Below are positions 60,787 to 64,000 of a stretch of DNA of 64,000 nucleotides, piece by piece (position 1 is the first letter of the stretch; every line of letters begins with the position of its first letter). The position numbers were made by a program, and so were the translations under genes. The stretch comes from Vibrio algivorus (lineage in GTDB: Bacteria > Pseudomonadota > Gammaproteobacteria > Enterobacterales > Vibrionaceae). The stretch covers positions 868,001 to 932,000 of the forward strand of contig NZ_AP018679.1 of NCBI RefSeq assembly GCF_002218005.2, given 5' to 3'. The notes beneath the pieces were generated by a model. The model saw only the letters and a list, made by a program, of their open reading frames with translations, did no database searches and had not been told where the DNA came from.

Positions 60787-61770
60787 TCAACGCTTAGATT
60801 GACGTTGTTCTGCTTTCTTCTGAAGCTTTAATTGACGCTTTTGCTCCATAAGCTTAACTGCATCACCGCCAACATGCTCTTCACCGCGTTGCTTTGCCAA
60901 TTGAACTTGTTTTTCTCGTTCACGGAAGCGCTCAATTTGCTCATCAGAATGCGTACCAAAACATTTAGGGCAGCTTACGCCTTGCTCAAACTTCTCATTT
61001 TGTTTGTCTTCATCTGTGATCGGTAAACGACACGCATTACAAAGTTCATATTCACTTTTTTCTAATTGATGATTCACCGCCACTCGGCCGTCAAATACAT
61101 AACAATCACCTTTCCATAAACTGTCTTCTTCAGGTACTTCTTCTAGATACTTTAGAATCCCACCTTCAAGGTGATAAACCTCATCAAAGCCTTGCTCTTT
61201 TAAATAAGCAGTCGATTTTTCACAACGAATACCACCAGTACAAAACATTGCAACTTTCTTATGTTTTTCCGGATCGAGGTTTTCTTTTACATAATCAGGG
61301 AATTCTCGGAAAGTCTCTGTATTAGGATTAACCGCACGTTCAAAGGTGCCGAGTTCGATTTCATAATCATTACGTGTATCCACTACAAAGACTTCAGGAT
61401 CAGCAATTAAATTATTCCAATCTTGCGGCTTAACATAGGTTCCAACGACTTGTTTCGGATCGATCCCTTCAACGCCCATAGTGACAATTTCTTTCTTCAG
61501 CTTCACTTTAGAGCGATTGAAAGGCATTTCTTGGTGATAAGACTTTTTATAGTTAATGTCGGCTAAGCGAGCGTCTTGACCAAACCATGCTAATAAGGCA
61601 TCAATCCCTTCACGAGAAGCTGCAACCGTGCCATTTATCCCTTCATGAGCCAATAATAACGTACCGCGAATGGCATGTTTTTCCATCAATTCTAATAATG
61701 GTGATTGCAGCGATTGATGATCCTTGAGCTCGACAAATTTATATAGAGCACAGACAACAAATTGACTCAT
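60787..61770 (-). CDS. trhO: tRNA uridine(34) hydroxylase (rhodanese-like)
   Basis: The product has 327 residues. TrhO (YceA/UPF0176) forms 5-hydroxyuridine at the wobble position of some tRNAs, which then becomes cmo5U or mo5U. The N-terminal acylphosphatase-like part shows GTLLLAHEGINGTVAASREG. The rhodanese domain ends in the active loop MFCTGGIRCEKS, and a C-terminal zinc-type region has CNACRLPI and CPKCFG. The frame can be extended to 61890, but AAGGA lies 5-6 bases before the ATG at 61770 and the family begins MSQFVVCALYKF. A terminator follows the gene. Confidence 0.93.
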   Translation of the reverse strand: MSQFVVCALYKFVELKDHQSLQSPLLELMEKHAIRGTLLLAHEGINGTVAASREGIDALLAWFGQDARLADINYKKSYHQEMPFNRSKVKLKKEIVTMGVEGIDPKQVVGTYVKPQDWNNLIADPEVFVVDTRNDYEIELGTFERAVNPNTETFREFPDYVKENLDPEKHKKVAMFCTGGIRCEKSTAYLKEQGFDEVYHLEGGILKYLEEVPEEDSLWKGDCYVFDGRVAVNHQLEKSEYELCNACRLPITDEDKQNEKFEQGVSCPKCFGTHSDEQIERFREREKQVQLAKQRGEEHVGGDAVKLMEQKRQLKLQKKAEQRQSKR

Positions 61771-62022
61771 GGAATTCCTTACGTAACAGATACAATTTGG
61801 CGCTATTGTACTTGAGAAAGATCGCGACAAATACTTACAATTTATAAGCCTATTAGGCAATTTTAACCACTTAAGTAAATTTGCCGTCATAAGTTGTTAT
61901 AAACTCGTTAATTAACCTCGTACACTATCGTAATTATTTATAAATGAACTAGAGTTAATTGGTGTGCAACACAGTATTAAAAGAAAATGAATTTCTTATT
62001 TCCATTTCACTAAGGAGTGAAT

Positions 62023-62445
62023 ATGACTAAAACAAATTGGTTGAAACCATTCGCCATTGCCTCTTTTTTCGCACTAGCTCTTGCAGCTTGTGATAACAAC
62101 TCAGCCGATAATGCAGAAGAAAACGTTGATACTGCCGTCGAACAAACCCAACAAATGGCTGACGATGCAGGACAACAAATGGATGAAATGGCAACTGATG
62201 TACAAGAGTCAGCATCTGAAGCTTCTGATCAAATGGGTGAGCAACTAGACCAAGCTGGCGATGCAATGTCTGATCAAGCCGATGCGGCTGCCGATAAAGT
62301 TGATGAAATGAGCAATGACATGTCCGATCATGCCAATGACGCTCAAGATTCAATGGATGACATGGCAACGGATGCAGGTAACGCGATTGAAGATAAATGT
62401 GAAGACATTAAAGAAGGCGTTAACGCTGAAGATACAGATTGTTAA
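62023..62445 (+). CDS. Acidic, helix-rich lipoprotein
   Basis: The product has 140 residues. The signal peptide ends in the lipobox LALAAC, with the lipidated cysteine before DNNSADNAEEN. Residues 30-125 are a long run of A-, D-, M- and Q-rich heptads such as DEMATDVQESASEASDQMGEQ, suggesting a long acidic amphipathic helix or coiled coil. Two more cysteines are near the end (DKCEDIKEG and DTDC). It is probably anchored in the outer or inner membrane. AAGGAG lies 6 bases before the ATG; a GTG two codons upstream is not used. No family is recognised; helix-rich stress lipoproteins and LEA-like proteins have similar composition. Confidence 0.78.
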   Translation: MTKTNWLKPFAIASFFALALAACDNNSADNAEENVDTAVEQTQQMADDAGQQMDEMATDVQESASEASDQMGEQLDQAGDAMSDQADAAADKVDEMSNDMSDHANDAQDSMDDMATDAGNAIEDKCEDIKEGVNAEDTDC

Positions 62446-62490
62446 TCACTCTCAAGTGAACCTATTATTTTAAATCCCCCCTAGGGATCA

Positions 62491-62531
62491 AAAAGCCACT
62501 GTATGCTGTATTTAGCATCAGTGGCTTTTTT
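62491..62531 (+). terminator. Rho-independent terminator after the lipoprotein gene
   Basis: AAAAGCCACTG (62491-62501) pairs with CAGTGGCTTTT (62519-62529), with inner arms ATGCT and AGCAT extending the stem. T-rich sequence follows. Confidence 0.88.
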
Positions 62532-62587
62532 ATACCCAAGTCTCTTATTTTATAACCAAGTGACTTATTTATAACCAAGTCACTTAG
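62532..62587. repeat. Tandem end fragments of repeat family A
   Basis: TATACCCAAGTCTCTTA, TATAACCAAGTGACTTA and TATAACCAAGTCACTTA follow each other at about 19-bp spacing. Each resembles the first bases of the repeat. Confidence 0.55.
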
Positions 62588-62605
62588 CGATAAAGATCGC
62601 GACTA

Positions 62606-63604
62606 TTAATGGAAAATGACATCTTGCTCAATTTCCACCAACATCAACCCCGCTCTTAAACCCGGTCTTACTTTAGGATTTGGAAACAATACCCACTCTG
62701 TCGGCTGTTGTACTCGGTAGGTTGTATCTCGATCAACGGCTAATATTTCATCTTGCTCGAAAGCGGTAAAGTTTTTCACATCATCGCTAAAGTTCATGGT
62801 AAAGCTTTCAGATAACTTGGTTAATTGTTGGGAAACTTGGTACACCTTTAGCTTTGCGGTAGTCGATGATGGCGGTAAACCTTGGCTTACCAACTGCCTT
62901 AACCCATTATTGATACCTTCAAATTGTGATAAGTCGTTTTGCCCAAAGGGTTTGGCTTTTCCCAACTCTAAAGTACAACTATCTGCCCTACAGTGCTCGC
63001 TTGAATAATAAGAGAATGTGGCACTCGGCTCTTGATTTAATACAATGGCTTCGACTCCCGAACACGACAACCAATCACACACTTTTTGGCTATATTGCCC
63101 ACTATCTTTATAGGGTAATAGTGCAAAGCGAACATGATGTGATTCTCGAATAGCGGTATGCAAATCAAAATGAAGTTTGCGACCTTTGCTCGATTCAAAA
63201 AACTGTGCCGTTAACGCTTCAAGTTGCTCCGCTCTTAACGTTTCAGCGCACGGTGGGTAATTTTTATGATGTTGGCTAAATAAACGATTCATATCGATAT
63301 CGTTGTAACGCTCACCATTACCCATTGCTTCTGGGTTACCCAACATTATCATCAGTTTCACATTGAGTTTCAGCCGACTGTTGAGCAAATCGCCCACTAG
63401 TTGATCGAGCAATTCTATCGGTGCAGTTTCGTTACCATGCACACCGGCCGATAATAAAACATGCTCTAGCTGATTTATCTCACCTTGATTTGGCTCAATG
63501 ACCATTACACCATGATCAAGCCAATACCAATTAATGTCCCCTATCGTTCCGCTAGTGATAAGAGGCGCTTGTTGCTTTAAGGTACTTGCAAGAAAGTTAT
63601 CCAT
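62606..63604 (-). CDS. astE: Succinylglutamate desuccinylase
   Basis: The product has 332 residues. It performs the last step of the arginine succinyltransferase (AST) pathway, releasing glutamate and succinate. The zinc site is H56 and E59 in SAGVHGNETAPIELLD, with a further histidine in FDLHTAIRESHH. The C-terminus VEYVLFPN-like EWVLFPNPKVRPGLRAGLML matches E. coli AstE. The frame begins at a GTG at 63613, but the ATG at 63604 (MDNFLAST) matches the family start and has GAGGA 10 bases upstream. It follows astB closely. Other ast genes are expected beyond the right edge. Confidence 0.93.
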   Translation of the reverse strand: MDNFLASTLKQQAPLITSGTIGDINWYWLDHGVMVIEPNQGEINQLEHVLLSAGVHGNETAPIELLDQLVGDLLNSRLKLNVKLMIMLGNPEAMGNGERYNDIDMNRLFSQHHKNYPPCAETLRAEQLEALTAQFFESSKGRKLHFDLHTAIRESHHVRFALLPYKDSGQYSQKVCDWLSCSGVEAIVLNQEPSATFSYYSSEHCRADSCTLELGKAKPFGQNDLSQFEGINNGLRQLVSQGLPPSSTTAKLKVYQVSQQLTKLSESFTMNFSDDVKNFTAFEQDEILAVDRDTTYRVQQPTEWVLFPNPKVRPGLRAGLMLVEIEQDVIFH

Positions 63605-63622
63605 CACACTCACATCCTCATA

Positions 63623-64000
63623 TTACTGCTGAAATGGATAAATACTGCCTAGTGCGAGAATTTGCGTCAGCTCATCTAATGCTTGACGGTTTTCATTCAG
63701 CAATTGTGGATCAGCTAAATCGGCTTCGAGTAGTCGGTCTCGATAAAAACGCTCTACCCAAGTATTTAACGTATTAAACAACTCATCATTCATTAATACT
63801 TGTGGAGTCACGGCTTGCAGTTCGGCTTCAGTTAACACTACTCGCTGACGCAAACACGCCGGCCCTCCTCCATTACGCATACTTTCACGCAAATCGAACA
63901 CTTTCACTTCATCAATTGGTCCATTCGAACTGATCAATTCAGTGAGGTAATTCCACACATTGGTGTTTTGACGAGACTCTTCTGGCACGACTAACATCAT
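63623..64000 (-). CDS. astB: N-succinylarginine dihydrolase (partial, 3' end)
   Basis: Only the last 125 codons are in the window; the gene continues past position 64000. AstB converts N2-succinylarginine to succinylornithine, CO2 and ammonia. The stretch VVPEESRQNTNVWNYL is followed by DLRESMRNGGGPACLRQRVVLTEAEL, with the catalytic cysteine in GGGPACLR. This is the C-terminal signature of the family. It precedes astE by 18 bases, as in the ast operon of other gammaproteobacteria. Confidence 0.93.
   Translation of the reverse strand: MMLVVPEESRQNTNVWNYLTELISSNGPIDEVKVFDLRESMRNGGGPACLRQRVVLTEAELQAVTPQVLMNDELFNTLNTWVERFYRDRLLEADLADPQLLNENRQALDELTQILALGSIYPFQQ

Noticed and set aside
62027..62368. 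113-codon frame opposite the acidic lipoprotein gene
   Set aside because: It is the complement of the repetitive heptad sequence; the plus-strand gene has a ribosome binding site, signal peptide and lipobox.
1..64000. CRISPR arrays, tRNA or rRNA genes
   Set aside because: No regularly spaced direct repeats with unique spacers and no tRNA or rRNA signatures were seen on reading; a covariance-model scan was not possible.

Overview
The window looks like chromosomal DNA of a marine gammaproteobacterium of the Vibrionaceae, most likely Vibrio. The support is gene content and repeats, not a database search: a second secDF pair preceded by a vemP-like arrest peptide, NorR/NnrS/Hcp-Hcr nitric-oxide genes, XdhABC with guanine deaminase, a Gcl-Hyi-GlxR operon, AstB/AstE, and interspersed repeats with TATACCCAAGT-type ends. 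No rRNA, tRNA or CRISPR array was seen.

Layout. 1-2000: a small ORF, a LysR regulator, a MITE-like element and a 63-residue unknown protein. 2263-5208: arginine ABC transporter artP-artI/J-artQ-artM. 5391-15283: a nitric-oxide block (hcp-hcr, norR, nnrS) interrupted by vemP-secD2-secF2. Both hcp and nnrS carry a -24/-12 sigma-54 promoter with GT-N7-AC boxes about 57-60 bp upstream, which fits control by the NorR encoded here. 15362-19993: helD and yccS. 20120-22023: two integron gene cassettes without an integrase, one with a membrane protein and a complete attC site, the other with a frameshifted BRO-N-type gene. 22490-30813: pxpBC, a FrnE-type oxidoreductase, an aldehyde dehydrogenase, a small kinase plus acetyltransferase, a YeeZ-like protein, an AbrB-type membrane protein and an HPP-CBS protein. 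30992-35277: an unknown Cys-pair protein, yehS, a secreted DUF7282-like protein, pldA and a small beta-barrel protein.

35292-54559 is mainly purine and glyoxylate metabolism: guaD, xdhC, xdhB, xdhA, a sodium:solute symporter, a TyrP-type permease, yegS, a MarC-type protein, a RutR-like TetR regulator, glxR-hyi-gcl, malate synthase, a GlcG-like protein and, at 54634, a GntR/FCD regulator. The genes convert guanine to xanthine and urate, and glyoxylate to tartronate semialdehyde, glycerate or malate. The steps from urate to glyoxylate are not in the window. Recurrent TGTACA-type palindromes lie before gcl, malate synthase and gntR, and a RutR-like 16-bp box lies before xdhA.

55652-59340 is an accessory islet with a 962-residue SIR2-STAND-TPR protein, a strong candidate for phage defence, followed by repeat-rich non-coding DNA. 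59341-64000 returns to housekeeping genes: an adenosine deaminase family protein, trhO, an acidic lipoprotein, astE and the 3' part of astB, which runs off the window.

The items most worth a second look are the orphan integron cassette pair, the SIR2-STAND gene, the vemP-secDF2 locus with a possible extra 37-residue membrane peptide, and the shared sigma-54/NorR signature. Several starts were moved downstream from the longest ORF because a good ribosome binding site or family alignment supports it.
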